A stretch of 7,602 nt of DNA from Coprobacter secundus (GTDB lineage: Bacteria; Bacteroidota; Bacteroidia; Bacteroidales; Coprobacteraceae): assembly GCA_000803105.1 (NCBI GenBank), contig JTDA01000035.1, positions 1 through 7,602 on the forward strand, given 5' to 3'. Shown here one piece after another: positions 6,142-7,602 of the stretch. The position numbers and the translations under genes are program-made. The notes under the pieces were generated by a model that was not told the DNA's origin, searched no databases, and saw nothing but the letters and a program-made list of their open reading frames with translations. Every line of letters begins with the position of its first letter. Positions within the stretch are counted from its first letter, which is position 1.

Positions 6142-7602
6142 GCTGTTTCCAATGGTTCAAAGATACTAATTTGAAAGCAAATCACAACCAATTGAACATC
6201 TTAACAAAAAAGTCGTTGGCTGTTTCCAATGGTTCAAAGATACTAATTTGAAAGCAAATCACAACATGAAGGATGATGGGTCAACGGTACTGTTTGCTGT
6301 TTCCAATGGTTCAAAGATACTAATTTGAAAGCAAATCACAACATGATATTCTGTATTGTTGTCATAGCTTGTGCTGTTTCCAATGGTTCAAAGATACTAA
6401 TTTGAAAGCAAATCACAACGGAACTGTCGCGTCCCCATTTGCCGCCAAAGCTGTTTCCAATGGTTCAAAGATACTAATTTGAAAGCAAATCACAACGGAC
6501 CAAGCGTGCGGATGTGGCTGTGAACGGCTGTTTCCAATGGTTCAAAGATACTAATTTGAAAGCAAATCACAACCTTCAAGTTACGCAGGAACTCGGTAGG
6601 CGCGCTGTTTCCAATGGTTCAAAGATACTAATTTGAAAGCAAATCACAACTTTAGTTTAGAACCGAATACGTTAGGTTTCGCTGTTTCCAATGGTTCAAA
6701 GATACTAATTTGAAAGCAAATCACAACTGTTTTCACCGTTCCTCTTGGAGATGGCTGCTGTTTCCAATGGTTCAAAGATACTAATTTGAAAGCAAATCAC
6801 AACTTATAATATGATAGAGATAAAAGATTTATAGCTGTTTCCAATGGTTCAAAGATACTAATTTGAAAGCAAATCACAACTGATTCTTTGCCCCGAATAT
6901 TGACCGTACCGCTGTTTCCAATGGTTCAAAGATACTAATTTGAAAGCAAATCACAACCCTGATTCGTCTTTGAGCATATTGATGTATGCTGTTTCCAATG
7001 GTTCAAAGATACTAATTTGAAAGCAAATCACAACCGCTCGAGCAATGCGGTATGGCTGCAAAGGGCTGTTTCCAATGGTTCAAAGATACTAATTTGAAAG
7101 CAAATCACAACACCCCTATTATATCCTCCTCTTTATCCTATGCTGTTTCCAATGGTTCAAAGATACTAATTTGAAAGCAAATCACAACCTTGGAATTACA
7201 CAACATTTTTCTCAGAAAGCTGTTTCCAATGGTTCAAAGATACTAATTTGAAAGCAAATCACAACCGTTAGGCAACGACCGCAAAACGATATCAGCTGTT
7301 TCCAATGGTTCAAAGATACTAATTTGAAAGCAAATCACAACCCCACCAACAGGAATATCTATATAACCTTGCTGTTTCCAATGGTTCAAAGATACTAATT
7401 TGAAAGCAAATCACAACATTTAGATGGTGTAGAAATAGATTGTTTCAGCTGTTTCCAATGGTTCAAAGATACTAATTTGAAAGCAAATCACAACCCTTCT
7501 ATTGGGCACTGATATGCCAAGAAAGCTGTTTCCAATGGTTCAAAGATACTAATTTGAAAGCAAATCACAACTTATCCAACCTAATTTTGTGCCCCTTCAG
7601 AG
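6142..7602 (-). CRISPR. Type II-C CRISPR array, 19 repeats of 47 bp, open at the right edge
   Basis: Nineteen repeats, identical on reading, start at 6142, 6219, 6296, 6373, 6450, 6527, 6604, 6681, 6757, 6834, 6911, 6988, 7065, 7142, 7219, 7295, 7371, 7448 and 7525. On the plus strand each begins GCTGTTTCCAATGG and ends GCAAATCACAAC. All spacers differ. They are 30 bp except the eighth (6728-6756), fifteenth (7266-7294) and sixteenth (7342-7370), which are 29 bp. After the last repeat (ends 7571) 30 bases remain (7572-7601), then a G that would be the first base of another repeat, so the array very probably continues. The anti-repeat shows that crRNA is read on the minus strand, spacer first and then the repeat beginning GTTGTGATTTGC. 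The repeat holds an internal hairpin (ATTTG-CTTT-CAAAT). Spacer targets cannot be told from this window. Confidence 0.98.
7541..7570 (-). promoter_or_regulatory. Candidate promoter inside each CRISPR repeat (shown for the last repeat)
   Basis: In crRNA sense the repeat holds TTG at repeat positions 2-4, then 19 bp, then TATCTTTG at 24-31. The second box matches the Bacteroidetes -7 consensus TAnnTTTG exactly, and the spacing fits the -33/-7 arrangement. In the rightmost repeat this is 7570-7568 and 7548-7541, and the other 18 repeats carry the same boxes at the same offsets. Start sites would fall around repeat positions 35-38, so a transcript would carry about ten bases of repeat, the next spacer to the left, and then the next repeat. 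The sequence match is direct; activity is inferred. Confidence 0.55.

Noticed and set aside
5973..6191. Minus-strand open frame of 72 codons between cas2 and the array
   Set aside because: It begins just beyond the first CRISPR repeat, crosses the terminator hairpin, is low in complexity and resembles no protein I know.

Overview
The window holds one nearly complete type II-C CRISPR-Cas locus. The likely host is a member of the Bacteroidetes, most plausibly Bacteroidales. Three things point there: the long Cas9, Cas1 and Cas2 are of the kind found in that phylum; the 47-bp repeat has the form found in Bacteroides-type II-C arrays; and the promoters that can be read match the Bacteroidetes consensus (TTG near -33, TAnnTTTG near -7) rather than the E. 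coli one. No genus is claimed.

Layout from left to right. Positions 1-38 are the intrinsic terminator of an unseen upstream gene. Positions 39-211 are AT-rich and carry no gene. A compact tracrRNA lies on the minus strand (about 294 to 212), with its own promoter (328-298), a 23-nt anti-repeat and a hairpin terminator. On the plus strand follow cas9 (380-4519), cas1 (4580-5512) and cas2 (5512-5844), consistent with one operon. There is no csn2 or cas4, which with the gene order gives subtype II-C. Positions 5845-6141 are AT-rich and non-coding, with a terminator facing the array and a palindrome touching the first repeat. From 6142 to the right edge runs a CRISPR array with 19 identical 47-bp repeats, 18 complete spacers and a nineteenth spacer that appears complete, so the array very probably continues beyond the window.

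How it works together: Cas1-Cas2 integrate new spacers. The array is read on the minus strand, towards cas2, because only that strand gives RNA complementary to the tracrRNA anti-repeat. The crRNA:tracrRNA duplex guides Cas9, whose RuvC and HNH catalytic residues are all present, so the effector looks intact.

The most interesting observation is that every repeat carries an exact Bacteroidetes-type promoter on the crRNA strand (TTG, 19 bp, TATCTTTG). It lies just outside the part that pairs with the tracrRNA. This suggests each spacer may be transcribed from its own repeat, as is known for type II-C systems of Neisseria and Campylobacter, but using the different sigma-factor signals of Bacteroidetes. 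The locus belongs to a known class; the new element would be this mode of expression, together with an uncharacterised Cas9 and its PAM.
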